From positions 18,040,565-18,104,564 of the forward strand of contig CM029671.1 of assembly GCA_017311315.1 (NCBI GenBank): 64,000 nucleotides of DNA, in the 5' to 3' direction. Positions 34,480 through 47,364 of the stretch are shown here, piece after piece. The first letter of the stretch is position 1; the number at the start of each line of letters is the position of its first letter. This stretch comes from Dendrocalamus latiflorus (lineage: Eukaryota > Streptophyta > Magnoliopsida > Poales > Poaceae). The notes beneath the pieces were generated by a model. That model ran no database searches. It was not told where the DNA came from and saw only the letters and a list, made by a program, of their open reading frames with translations. Both the position numbers and the translations under genes were made by a program.

Positions 34480-34910
34480 AAGCCTATTTTTTTGGCTTCA
34501 ACTTATAGCTTTTAGCTACGGTTTATAACTTTTAGGTACTATTTGGCACAGCTTCACCAACAGCTTCATGAGCTGTTGTGAGCTGTTTTTTTGCCAAACA
34601 CCCTTTTTGCAAACAGCTTCATGGGTGAAGCTCCTTTTTTCTGCTCTCACAAAGGAATGGGGAGAGGTGAAGTTGAAAAAAGTAGTTTTCACAGCTCTCT
34701 CCCTCAGGCCCGTAGTCCTAGGAACCCACTGCCCCTCTGGTTCACCAAAATTACACGCATTTGCCACTAGTCCATCCCGTTCACCTCTCCCGTTCACCAA
34801 AATTTCACTGCTCCTAATGATTTGACTACGAAACATAAACAAGGCACTAAACAAGACACTAATATTGCTTCCTAATGATTTTATTTTTTTAATTTTTTAT
34901 TATTTTTATT

Positions 34911-34941
<31 letters not shown>

Positions 34942-35390
34942 AATTCATACTCATTCAAATATATTATTTTTTAATTCATATGACCATATACAAACATACA
35001 ACTCCAAATATTAGAACAAGTCAGGTAGATAGGGGCATCTTGGACAATTGCCCTCTCTCAGCCATGTATGAAGCTGTTGGTGAAGCTGTTTTGCCAAACA
35101 GTTTTCCAAAACAGATTTAGCTTCATCGGTGAGGCTGCTCGTGAAGCTGAAACAAAAAAAACAGCTTCACTAGTGAAGCTGAGCTGTGCCAAACGGGGCC
35201 TTAGATTGTTCGTGAGAAAGAGTATGGAGTAATAGAAACTCATGTGCAGTTTTGGTTAATATAAATGAAGTTGCTATGGTGTACTAAATCAATTTGTAAA
35301 CTCCGTCTTGAAAATACTCTATTTGAAAGCTATTTATTGTAGAAAAATCGAAAATCAGTTTTTAAAAATCAAAGAAAAGAGACCCAAATT
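34480..35390. mobile_element. MITE interrupted by a Tourist-like element
   Basis: The left piece (34480-34534) and right piece (35204-35390) together match the uninterrupted relative at 59845-60085. Shared words in order are GGCTTATAG-type runs, TTCG(T/C)GAGA, ATATAAAT, AATCAATTTGTAAA, TATTTGAAA and TAATGTAGAAAA-type. The gap holds the 34535-35200 element, so this is a clean nested insertion. Confidence 0.7.
34535..35200. mobile_element. Tourist-like MITE (666 bp), copy 2
   Basis: TTA flanks both ends (34532-34534, 35201-35203). Left end GGTACTATTTGGCACAGCTT; right end GCTGTGCCAAACGGGGCC. Colinear with the 7277-7863 copy, including GACAATTG followed by TCTCTC and the subterminal AGCTGTTTTGCCAAACAG. 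It carries an expanded T/A tract at 34880-34950. Confidence 0.85.
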
Positions 35391-36261
35391 TGTACATATA
35401 TATCAAATTCAACGCAACAGGAGCTGAAAATAGTGGTAGAGGAACCAAAGCATGTCAATCACTCACCAAAGAAAGAACCAAAATCATACTCGTGCATTGA
35501 GATTCCCAAATATCTCATGCATGCATGTATACATCTCGTTCGCTGTATAGCACTGATACATAAACATATATAATAACTATTGTACTTGAAATTAGATCGT
35601 GAAAATGATTAAGCTAGTGGCCGAAGCAGTAAACGAGGGTGGACAGAGCCGTCTAGGCGTCCACCACCGGCCTCCGAGTCCGATGACCACCTCTTGTTCA
35701 TTCTTGTGAAAAACCATCGGGCTCCAACGCAAACCGAAAAACCACTTTAATTTGGGTCTAAATATTTTTATAAAAATTATCCTAAGCTAACCACTGAAAT
35801 TAAAGTTTTTACTAAAACCTTGCAAAACAAATGTGACAAATGAAATCAGAAGAGTGGACGATCTTTCCCTTGTTTTCAACTTCAACAAAACAACATCTTT
35901 AGCTTTTTTTTTACTCAATTAGCTATAAGAAACTAATAAGATTATATACACAACGGAAACAAGTACAATCAAGAAACTAAAAAAAATCAATGGAACAAAA
36001 GAAGCAACAAACAGACCAAACATCAAATGGCTAGTCTGACTATAGGTATCACACCGGTCTGACCGCTCGGATCATGACGGTCTGACCCTCGCCATTCCAA
36101 AATAGAAAAATAGCCCATTGCTAATAGCTCAAATGGATCTAACTCCTAATATACTCAACTAACTAACTTGAAATGTTACTTTCTCAAAGTACTATGAGCC
36201 TATTACATTATTGGATCGACAAGCTACAAAAGAAAGTTTTAACATTTGTCCAAAATAAGAC
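35391..36261. other. Retroelement-like sequence, no gene
   Basis: AT-rich, with CACCGGTCTGACCGC / GACGGTCTGACCC words near 36050-36090 that recur at 42540-42770 and 47030-47360. It is interrupted by the solo LTR that follows. Confidence 0.4.
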
Positions 36262-36266
36262 AGATT

Positions 36267-39200
36267 TGTAACATCCTGAAATTTCAAGTGCTCAAAAATA
36301 GGGAGGTTTTAAAATTTTTCTTGCATTTTGCTAGCGCTCAAGTTTCATCTGAGTATCTATTGAAATCTTTTTCAATTTTGTGCCTAGATATTTGAACCAA
36401 GATTTAAATTAAAAGTTCAAAAATTGAAATCAATAATCTTAAACTCAAATAGAAATTTAAATTAAAGATTCAAATTTTAAAATGTGGGCCTAGCCCTTTT
36501 TCCTTCTCTCTATTTTTCTCTCTTTTCTTTTTCACCCCCTTTCTCCCTCTGTTGCTGGGCCCGGCGCCTCCTCCCTCTCTCTGCTCCCTCCTCCTCGCAG
36601 CTTTCTTCCCCGCATGCGCCAGTCAAAGCCGACGACTTCTGCTGCTGCTCGCGTCATCTCGGCCCCACGCCAGCTGCTCCCATCAACGCACGTCGCTGCT
36701 CTCGCGTCACCATGCCCTGCGCACCAGCTCCAGTCGCCTCCGCCGCCATCGCCCCGTGCGCACGCCGCCGACCATGCCGCAGTCCCGTCGCCCTGTACAC
36801 CAGTCGCCGGCAACAGCTCCGCCACAGTGCATCCCCCACGGCTATAAGAAGTTTTCCCGCCTCCCATTGCTCCCCGCGCCACTCCCCTTCCTCCCCTACC
36901 CCCCCTTCTTCCTCTTCCACCGTGAGCTGCCATTGCCGCCGCCGTGCTCCCATGCGATTCCGGCTGTCCATTGAAGCTCCAGCCGAGGCGGTCGTGTCAC
37001 GGCGTGTCACCACTCCCCATCGACCTCCCCTCTGAGCCAATTGGAATTTCACGCATCGTAGCTCGCCGCACGGCCGTTTTCCCCAAAATCGGCCGTCGCC
37101 GCCATTATCGCCGCCCACTGCACCTCGGTGGATCTCCTTCCAATTCGTTATGATGGGAGCACCACCTCGGCGTCCTGACGCCATCCCGAGCGTCGGCCGA
37201 AGCTCCCGCCGCCTGTGCGTCGCCGGCACCGCGCGCCACCGCCGCTCGACCCCGGCCTCCGTCGCCAGCCTTCCTCGGCGCATTTCCCGCCCCGCAAACC
37301 CAATGGTGAGCCTCCCCTTTACTCACTAATGCTTGTGCCCATGCCAATTTTGTCTCCTTTCCCCGCCGGCGCCGCCGTCCCCTTTCACCCCCGTCTCCGG
37401 CCGCTCATGTCGGCGCTGGCCACTCCTGATGCCACCACGACCCGAGCTAGCGCCTTCAGAAGCTTCCTCGTCCTTTGCAGAACCCATCTTGGCGGCCGCC
37501 CCAGCCTCCCCGGCCACCCCTCGCCGACGCCACCGCCGCCCAGTTGCGCCGGCTGTTTCCTCTGTTTTGCCATGGCTCCCACGATACCTCTTCTGCTTTG
37601 CTCCCCCTTTGTTAGTCGTGAAACACCCCTCGCCCAGTTGGTTGCCAGCGCCAGCCCTTGCACTCCCTTGCCAGAGGTCCCAAGTTCGATTCCGGCTGAC
37701 CGCAAATGTCCACCCGTATTTTCATTTTTGTAGTTCATATTAATCAATAAAAATTAAGGAAAAATCAGGAATTAATCCATAAGTGACGCTAAAATTTATT
37801 AGAGTATAAAAGAGCTTTGTAAATGTCTAATCATGGATTAATTATTATATGTGCCTTTAACCCTTATGTTAAAGCTAATGAAATTTAATTAGGAGATACA
37901 AAAGTTAACCATCTAAAGTATGACTATCGTTTCTATATCTTTAAAAGGTCACACTACTATACAGTTACTAAAATATAATAGCCCTAGGACGTCGTACATT
38001 GAAATGACCTAACTAATATACAAACATTCCAAAGTAAACACCTAATCAATAACAACGAATAATTAGGGTTGCATAAAATGCCACATATCAAATTCAGTGT
38101 TACGAAGATACATAAAATAGGATAATGGGATTATTAAAGTTTTAAATTTTAAATTAATTACCATATATGAATAAATAATGAGCATTTTCTATTTATCTTA
38201 ATCCAGTTGATAAGTAAAGGCATATATAAGAAATTATTCTAAAACTTAATAAAGGTATCCAAGTGTTATAATACTTTTGACTAAAAGATTTATAGAGTAA
38301 GTACAGATCTCATCCATCAATCCAGTTTGCCTTTACCATAACCTAAGTTGCAAGGAATATATACCCTAAAAATAAAATTATACGCTAAACTCCTACGCCA
38401 GCCTATAGGTCTAATCCGACTCATGGAACTTCCTTGATAAATACAAAAGTAATAAAAGAGATTATTAGTAAAAAGATCGAACCTCGCCTTTCTCCAACCA
38501 GCTATGTTTGGCCACTTCTTTTCCAAAGCAAATAATTCCTGTAGATACTTCTTCACTCTGATCTCTTATTGTTCTAAAATTTTCCCTCACGGTAAAGCTA
38601 TTTATATAGCTCGTTCTCTTGCTCAAATCCAGCTACCACTGTGTTGGCAACACATTAAACCGAATCATCCTTCTATTCTCAAATCGTAATAAATGTATAA
38701 ATTAAATTAAATCGGGCATTTAAAGTATTTGGATTTATTTGGATCTCTTGAGTTATTTGCTTTTATTTGGATTCAGTCGCTTATCGCGTAATTAGAGATT
38801 GGGGTTCTGAAGAATCAAAGGATCAAGCGAAGCCGAGATCGAGGTGAGGATAAGGAACAGAAGTTCAGGACCATCGCATGGACCATCGCATGAGAGAGCT
38901 TCGAGTGAGCTCAAGACCGCGGTAAACCGCGCAAGGCGAGTCAATACTTTGATCATATTGAACCTACATTTCCTGCAAATTACTTTGAATTAAATTATCA
39001 AATTGCATGCTGTTATTTTATATGCAAATACATGCTTAATTTAATATTCTAGTTTTATGCCCATTGCTTACCTTGATTAATATTACACCTCCCTTTGGAA
39101 TATTTGAATTGTGAACCTTGTCGCCCTAGCAAAACTTATAATAGTAACCTTTTGAAAATAAGTCCGTAAGTATATGCCATGCTTAGTATTGCTTAGATAC

Positions 39201-41400
39201 TCATGGGCGCGAGAGCGCCCAAGCATCACTTTTAATCCTGAGAAAAGTTGGTTGGGCAGTCATGGTGGTAATGACTGACGCATGTTGGATATGGTTATTT
39301 TATACTTCCAAAAATCTCAAATTGCTTATTTGTCTGGGCGGATGGTTTGGGGGTATGGTGCAGGTGTGCACGAGAGTGTGGTTTGTGGTAGAACCGCCCA
39401 GATAATCCTAAGGACTGAATCTTGTCATGACCTCCTGTGTAAAACAGTACAACCACAAGTCTGTAAAGTACAACTTGGCTTAGTAGATTTACCTGACCCT
39501 GAAAGTCATCATCATCGGTGGGGGAGTGAAGTAGTGCAAGCGGCTGTCTGTGTGGCGGGCTTGAATGGGACACCCGCGGAGGGTGAAGTTCTGCTGTGGC
39601 GGGCTAGCAGGGGACGTAGCCAGCTGCTAGACGTTCAGAAGGAGAACATCCCGCACAACGTATGGGACCCACCGCAAGTGGGAGCGACCCATAGGGTGAG
39701 ATGACGGAAGGGGCGAGGTACTTTGAACGGTTACTGTGATGGTTGGCTCAACCGCATGACTAAGGAATCGTGTGGGGCAACGAGTAAACTGTCTCTTGTG
39801 GGTAAAGTGTGCAAACTCTGCAGAGTCAAAACTATTCGAATAGCCGTGCCCACGGTCAAGGGCGGACATGGGAACTTAACCAGATATAGTTCTATTTAAA
39901 AATGTTTGGAAAATGGGAATGAAAAAGTGGAGGGCAGCGGAAAGCCCTGATTTGAGTTGTCCTGGGTGTCGTCCCAGTGGTAAGTTAAGCGGCTATAACG
40001 CTGAAAGATGTTATATGGTGTGATGCCATATGTATGGAAAAATTATGGTGATATTAAGCATATGGTGTGATGCCATATGCATGGAAAATCATGTTACTAT
40101 TCCTTGAACATTATGTTTTGTTCCAAAGCTGCTAGGTCTCAGGAAATTTTATGTATTGTATTTCAAATAGTGGCATTTTTATTCCTACAAAATAAAATAT
40201 GGAAAGAATAAGCAGGGTCGGGAGTAAAGGAAATAGATGTTTGTAGTGTGCACATAAAGGTATTGGTGGATTCATGTCGATCATAAATAGGAAATGATAA
40301 TGTGGGTTCTAGGAGAAATAAATTGGTGAAGTCTAGTTGAATAGATAGGCTAAATAGATGATCTAATTGAATTTTCGGGAATTTGGAGGAGTAATACAAG
40401 TGTTGGATTATAGTTCCTGATTAGTGATTTACTTGGTGGGAGAATACTAGTGGATCGTAGAATTAATCAATGATATTCTTGGTGGATATATAATGATGAA
40501 TCGTAGAATTGATCAATGATATTCTTGGTGGATATATAATATTGAATCGTAGGCTTGATCAATGATATTCTTGGTGGATTAGAATCAATAAGAAAAAGGA
40601 TTGGATTATTAGAAAATCTTAATGAGAATGTTCGGTGGATTAATTAAATGATGTCACTCGTTGTTTGGGGTCTTAGACATCAACTATTACAGAAAGAATA
40701 TGATCGGTGGATTGAATAGAGGATGACACATGCTGTTTGGAGTTTAGACAGCATATACTAAAGAAAGTGTAATTTCGGTGGATTAAGTCAATTATGGCAA
40801 TCGCTGTTGCGAGTCTTAGGCAGTAGCTAATAATGAGAGTGAATCTTCGGTGAATTAAGTCAATGATGTCATTTGCAGTGAGGAGTCTTTAGGTCACAAA
40901 AGCAACAATATGATATAATAATAGAAATGCTACTAAACGCGTTTTATGGCAAATAAATTAACCCAAGCCTATCCTTTGATAAGCCATGCATACTATTTAT
41001 TTGCATTCTGTGTATTGGCTCGCGGAGCACGGGGTCGGAGTGCTCACGCTCGCTTTTGCGACAAAATTCAGAATCAAGAATCAAATCACCTCGTCTCAGC
41101 GACAAGATTGGTCAAGCTGGCAGAGAAGATGAAGATGTCAAGGGCTAGGTCGCGAACCTCCAGTTGGCTGCCTGTGGGCATGTCCTGAAGGTCCCACCTG
41201 TGTGCTTCGTTCTTTCGCTGCTGCAATTTATTGATTTCGGCCTAATCGGCCCATGAGTAAGTCTACCATTATATTTACGCTTCCGTTTGATATGTACTTT
41301 TGATATTCAGAACTGTAATCTGTGAGCACTATCTACTGATCCAGGGAATAGTGCGGTGGAATCACAGAGGATTCCAGATTGTAGAATCTGGGTCCCTACA
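36267..41400 (+). mobile_element. Solo LTR of a Ty3/gypsy-type retrotransposon (5.1 kb)
   Basis: Starts TGTAACATCCTGAAATTTCA and ends GAATCTGGGTCCCTACA, with the 5-bp target duplication AGATT at 36262-36266 and 41401-41405. I see no second LTR, primer-binding site or polyprotein inside, so the whole block appears to be one very long LTR left by LTR-LTR recombination. The GC-rich part (36490-37730) creates overlapping ORFs on both strands without domains. A truncated relative begins at 42971 with the same start words. Confidence 0.75.
40440..40870 (+). repeat. Short tandem array inside the solo LTR
   Basis: Units of about 57 bp containing AATCGTAG(A/G)(A/C)TTGATCAATG and TATTCTTGGTGGAT repeat three times at 40445-40580. 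Looser units with CGGTGGATTAA and GTCTTAG(A/G)CA follow to 40870. Confidence 0.7.
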
Positions 41401-41405
41401 AGATT

Positions 41406-42970
41406 GCATCAAAAACAGGGTATGAGCCTATTACTATATAATTTTTTGTGACTTTTTTGCTAGGGTACATGGCGAGTGCACCCCAAGCTGGAGTGCATAA
41501 GATATATTGCCAACTAGAATAGTAATGTACAAAATCAAAGAAAAGCACAAGAACAAGTGCAAGAATGAAGCAAGAGCTCACATGAGGGAAACTTTGATTT
41601 GATTTTCACTTGAAGATGAATGTTTTACAGCTTCGTCACTCATAGAGGGCAGAGCTCCCTCTCCATGGAGCACACGCACAAAGTTTCTCTTTTGGAAACC
41701 CTAACCATATTATCTCCAAGGTTTCTCTACTAAGCCAACTTCTCTCCCTCCTTATATATGGAGGTTCACACCATAAAACCCTAACTAGCCCCCTTAGTTG
41801 AGTTTTGTCTACTTACATAGGCTAACTCGTTAACCTAATACCACAACAGGTTTTACACACTCACTCGTGCTTCTCAAAGCGTTTACAAGATTTAACCTGG
41901 TAAACCATTAACGATCCACTTAACAATCCCAGCTCACCTTAACCTAACCACTTCTCCTTTGCATCCCCTTGCGTTGTGGTTTTGATCAAGGCACCAACCC
42001 GGCATTTTGCCAACTACCAAAATACCCCAAATGAACCTTCCAGGCATCTTCCCTTGACTCTTTCTTTACTTTCACATCAAAACATCTCCATAAACTTTGA
42101 CACGTAGCCTATAGTGCCTAATGATTAACCATCACATCTTCATGCATTCAAACTCCCTTGAACCATTTCTACGTGCATCGACCTCATCACTCGGTGCACC
42201 ACATACATCACCTCGTCTCATCACGATCGTCGTCTCTTCTATGCTTCACGCTCGATACATGTAGCCCCACCCAGACTTATGTGACCGCACAGACCTCTGC
42301 TCCCCACCTAGTCCAGGTCTTACCGTTGACCACCATCACTCTCCAAGCAACCCTGCACATCCAAGTCAAAGCAATCCGATTCTGAGTACAAGTTTCATGC
42401 ACTTGACTCACATTGGCCAAATCATGCATCATGTAATACAACACAACGGCACTCGTACCATGCATACACTCAAACCACTTAAGAACACCTTTCACTATTC
42501 TCTAGCCTAGCAACCGTCTATGCCAGTCACACTGCTCAACTCAATTCTGGTCCGACTGCCAACCAACGACCAGCTGACCGCACGTTACCAACTCCAAAAT
42601 ATGCTCTATGAAAAATTGCTACCGTCAACTAGAATCCAGTCACACTGCGACCACAGTAGTACCATTCACACAAGGCTAGTACTACCGCCCTATTAGTACC
42701 GCTATTGCCAAGCCGGAACTACCGCCACCAGCCGGTCATACCACAACTCCCAAGCTAATATGACCGATTACACTAACATCAACCAGAAAACTAAAAAACT
42801 TTAAAACCAAACTCAAACTTTGATAAAACTTACAAATTAAAAGCAAATACTCATCACAAGCCATGTGGGAGCTCCATATGGTCTTACAATCTTCTCCTTG
42901 ATAAGTAATTTAATAAATACCTTAAAAGGCAAGAATTTAAGTTTATTTTGACAAAATAAGCCCATGAGTT
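41406..42970. mobile_element. Retroelement-derived sequence, continuation of the solo-LTR host
   Basis: Sequence continues the repeat into which the solo LTR inserted. 42540-42770 carries many words of the GACCGGTC / ACTACCGCC type. No coding domain recognised. Confidence 0.4.
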
Positions 42971-45470
42971 TGTAACATCATAATTTTCAGAGCTTTTTTC
43001 CAAGCTTTTAAAATAAAATTCATAATTTGGAATTTTCTAGAACTAATTAAAGCTTGAATGGAATTTTTATAAATTAAAAGGATTCAATATGACTAAACTA
43101 AACCTTAACATTTGTTCGAAGTATTTTATTTGGGTTTCTTGTTCTTCAAAAAATTTCCTGAGATTTTTTCGATTTTATTTGCTATTTTCTAGAGTTCAAA
43201 GGAATTTAGGTGAATTTATGAAATTAGAAAAAAAAACCTCAAAACCCTAAAACCAAGTAGGTGGGGCCCATCATTGTTCACCAGCCTAGCTCGCACTTCT
43301 TTCCCACCATGCCACACGTCGGCAATCAGCCGCCTACATCCGAGCTGCCTGCTCTACCCGCCTCATCCACCGTCCGATCGACACTGTCGGGCATCTAGAT
43401 CCTTCGGTACTGTTCACCCGTGCCATCTGCCGCCAACCATCCGATCTCGAGTTTGCCATGCGTCACGCATCGGCCAGGCGTGCACTGTTCATTGTCTTCG
43501 ATGCGAACTCTATCGCTGCTGCTCGCCCGTGTCCATCATGGACTCTGAGCCGTGCTCAAGTCGGCCTTCCTCGATGTCCACGCTATAAAACCCACCGCCT
43601 TCCTTGTGTTTCGCATCCTTTGCAGCCGAGCGCTGTCGTTGTTCTCGCCCGTGTCCTCGACGTCTGTGTTGTGCGCTGTCGTCTTCATCTTCACCGTCCG
43701 CCACCATCGTCTTTGTCTTCTCTAGTGAGTTCCCACTTTGGTTGGGCCCTGTCTTGCCTGTCCGCTGCTCTCACCGTTCACACCAGCCGCGTCACCGCCT
43801 TGGTTCACGTGCTCATGTTCTGGTTCGAGCATTGGCCAATGTCAACTGTGATGTCACCTTGCTCCTGCCCTCGCGACCTTTCGCATTCTCCGTGGACCAT
43901 GTTCACCGTACACCGTCTCGTTGACATATGGGGCCCACCTATCAATCACACAGAGCCGTAGACCTGAGAGCCCGCTGAGCCGAGTCAGCAGCCATATCAG
44001 TGCCATGTCAACCCTAGTGCACGTGTCTTGCCATGTCACTAACACATCAGCCGCCACGTCATCCAAGCCATCACTAGTGCACTGTTCCATGAGATGGGTT
44101 CACCGTAGAGTTCCTATTTCATGCACTAAGTCCATAGCACAGTAGCCTTTCTTGATTTCCAGTATTTTCCAACCATTTAATTTTCTGAGAGCCCATTCTC
44201 CTCCGTCCTAACTCCGGTTGATCCAATTCTTTTTCCTAAATTCATATAAAATTGAGATCTATCTTTTGGTTCTGATTCTGAAGTTTTTGGAGTTCATTTG
44301 GATTTTATTAGATTTTATTTGTGTTCTTTTCGCTTTCTCTCCCGTTAGATAACGTTTTTGAAGGAGCAGAAGCAGGACCAGAAGACCAAGAATTTGTAAC
44401 TGAGCAAAGCCAAGGCAAGTCATGTCAGTTGATCATGTTGAACATAGTTTTCAAATCTACTTATTTATTATTTTATTTTAAATTATCATGTATTGCTATT
44501 TTATTACAAACCCTTGTACCTGGTAGTTATTGTCCAATTTGATTAATCCCTCAATTGATAATTTAAATACCATGATTCCATTATCACCATAGGATAGGTA
44601 AACACCTAGTGATGCAATACTAGTTGTCACGTGGGTTATACGTCTAGTATCCTTAGCCATGCTTTTATTTACGTTGGGTTTATCATCACATGCGATCAAT
44701 TAATTAATTTTAACTTGATGAGATATTGAATCGTGGTTGTAACCACAGTTATAAAATTTGTGTACACATTGGTGTGTCATTGGTGTTGGTTATACAAAAG
44801 GGTTTTCACTTGTGCAAATGATTGTGTAGTAAAGGGGGTGCAATTCGCACATTAGGATGTGGATATTTCGCTTGGTAATGTCTTAGGACCATTGATCTGA
44901 GCAATTACCGTGTAACCATATGTCTAGTATGGAATAAACCTGACTGATTAATTTATGATGTTTTAATTTCAGTTCCGTCATTGAGATGAACATGGATGCC
45001 GGTTTCCATGAGGTGCAAGAGGGGGTTGGATGATGAAACCTTAGCGGGACGGAACTGGGTTGAGATTGAACATTGTAAAGGCCTTGTCATGAACTCTCCG
45101 CCCCACACCAAAGGAAGTGTGTTAGTCTAGTGGCAATATGAGATCATCATGTCTATAACTATTCGAATAACCGTGTCCCTGGTTATAGACAACGCTCGGT
45201 GATTTCACACGAGGGGTAGATATTTCATAGAAACTTGATTGGGTTAAGTGTGGAAAGTGAATGGTTAGTTCACTGGTGGTTCATTACGTGAATGGTTAGT
45301 TCACTTGTGGTTACTCTCATTTCCTTTTATTATTTACTTATTAATCATTTTCAAAGTACGCTTTCAATCTATCTATTGTATTTACTTCAAATTATTGCTT
45401 TCTATAAAATAACCACTCAGCTATCCTTTGGTAAGCCTTACATACTATATTACATTGATTTCAACAGATA
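42971..45470 (+). mobile_element. Truncated LTR related to the solo LTR
   Basis: Begins TGTAACATCATAATTTTCAG, matching the start of the 36267 LTR. It later shares CTATTCGAATA(A/G)CCGTG (39830 versus 45165) and the CTATCCTTTG(G/A)TAAGCC block (40970 versus 45420). The end with the CCCTACA terminus is missing, so the copy is truncated on the right. Confidence 0.6.
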
Positions 45471-45499
45471 AGAGTCAAGATAGAGGTTGTTGAGTATCC

Positions 45500-45935
45500 T
45501 AGTCTTTTAGGATTTAGAAGGGTGTACTATAAGGAATCATATTTGAATCCTAATAGGATAATAATTTCTACTTCCTTTTGGAGTAGGATTCATACTCCAC
45601 TTTGGAGGAGGGCTAATAGGACTATATAAAACTATGAGGGGTAGTCATGAAGAACCTAAGTAACAAAGATATTACTCATCCAAAGATAGATGTGCACGAG
45701 AGGATTAGAGGTTATGTTATTCTTTATTATTAGATTCTTGTATAGAGTAAGAATTTGAGGGTCCTAAAGATTCAAGAGAGCGACAATCCTTGAACTCTTT
45801 TGAGGTTGTGCATAAGGAATTTATAGTCGGCTTCACTAAATCTTTTTTCTCTCATCATAGTTGCTTTAGCATCGTTATTTTAGTTCTCTCTACGAGATTC
45901 ATTTTCTTCATTCTTGGTACCATGATGAGGTTCAA
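45500..45935 (+). mobile_element. Possible copia-type LTR with primer-binding-site-like end
   Basis: Starts TGTTGAGTATCC after GAGGT, contains CTATATAAAACTATGAGG (TATA-like) at about 45623, and is followed near 45918 by TTGGTACCATGATGAGG, which resembles the initiator-Met tRNA primer-binding site. The element does not continue: a different repeat follows at once. Confidence 0.4.
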
Positions 45936-46560
45936 ACTACTAGACATGACCCCTCTTAATAGTACGACAACATATACTAGCAAACTGGTCTTCTAACCAA
46001 ACACCAAGATCGGTAAAAAGACTAGAAACACATCCTTAGCCCTAGCTAGTCATACCTTTGCCTTGAGTCATCGTTTTGATATGCATTAACACATAATGCA
46101 TCTTTTTCGTCAACCCCATTAACACATGATGGTCTTCATTTGACTTGATGATCAACACATGATCATCTCCATGCATCAACTCATGATGCGTCTTTTTCGA
46201 TGGCCTTCAACACATGAATCTATCTTCTTCTTTGATAGCCTTCAACTCATGAAGCTATCTTCTTCTCAATCTTGACTTGATGATCTTTAACACATGAAGT
46301 CATCTCAAGTCATCCTCGAATGCATACCTTGTTTATTTCACCTTTCCATCCAAATGAGATTAAACATAAATAAACATAAACAAACATATTAGTCTCATAT
46401 ATGCATTTGTCATTATCACCAACACAGTATAAAAGAATTTGTCATTATTACCAAGATCGCATAATGGTATTTGTCATTAACACCAAAACCAACTTAATCG
46501 GATCTTGATCTTTCAATCTTCCCTTTAACCAACTTAATCAGAGCTTGATCTTTCACACCC
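45936..46560 (-). repeat. LTR-type repeat, copy 2 (inverted relative to 12170-13480)
   Basis: Contains the complements of the words listed for copy 1, in mirrored order: CTACTAGACATGACCCCTCT, GTCTTCTAACCAAACACC, CTTGATGATCAACACATGAT and TTGTCATTATCACCAA. Confidence 0.5.
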
Positions 46561-47364
46561 GGCTTCCTTAACCGCACAGGACCTCGGCTTCTCCCAGAGC
46601 ATAGTCCTGGTCCACCTTACTGTTGTTCATCATGTCCTCCACCGGTAGCTTCTGCTCTAGCTTCTCTTCGTCTCAGCTTGTAACCACACTACAAGTCTTG
46701 GTCATTTTTTATGATACCTTGATCATCTAGATTTCGGCTCCTCCTGACCGTAGTCCCGATCTCTTGACCGTTTTGGACCTAAGCTCTCCTAACTTAGTCC
46801 CGGTCCTATCAACCTTACCATGATGTAGCTCCGGAGTCTTATAACCAACACAAATAAGCAAACCGTCATATAACACCGCACAATATACAAAATCATCAAT
46901 TTGACACAATTAGTCCATACAATGCATCATGCAAAATGAATGCAACCAAATCAAAGCAACGTTGCCCATTCTGTGCACACACTCAACCAACTCAGCTCAA
47001 AACAACTCACACTACAACAGAACCGGTCAGACCGCCAAGCCCAGGCCGGTCTAACCGCCCTGTTCCACCCCGAAAACAGGGGAGTGGTTTGACCGCGACC
47101 ACTAGGCCTGTCAGACTGTTGGCACCTCAACTAATCAGACCGCCAACCAAAGGCCGATCTGACCGCCGCCACCCCGAGCGCGTCACCCCAAATACACTCT
47201 CCAAAAAATAGCCACCGTTCACTATTTCCTGGTTGCACTACAACCCTGGTATGACCGCCACCATGGCCAGACACATTGGTAGCTGACCACTAGTCAAACC
47301 GCCGGCACAGGGCCGTTTTGACCACTGCCGACCGGTTTGATTGCGGCTTTCATGCCGGTCTGAC
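46561..47364. other. Retroelement-like sequence with GGTCTGACCGC words
   Basis: 47020-47360 is dense in GACCGCC / CCGGTCTGAC / GGTCTAACCGCC words shared with 36050 and 42600. No protein domain recognised. It continues after the hAT element (48520-48580). Confidence 0.45.

Noticed and set aside
36484..37747. Proline/serine-rich ORFs up to 209 aa on both strands
   Set aside because: They lie within the solo LTR's GC-rich section and overlap in all frames with no recognisable domain.
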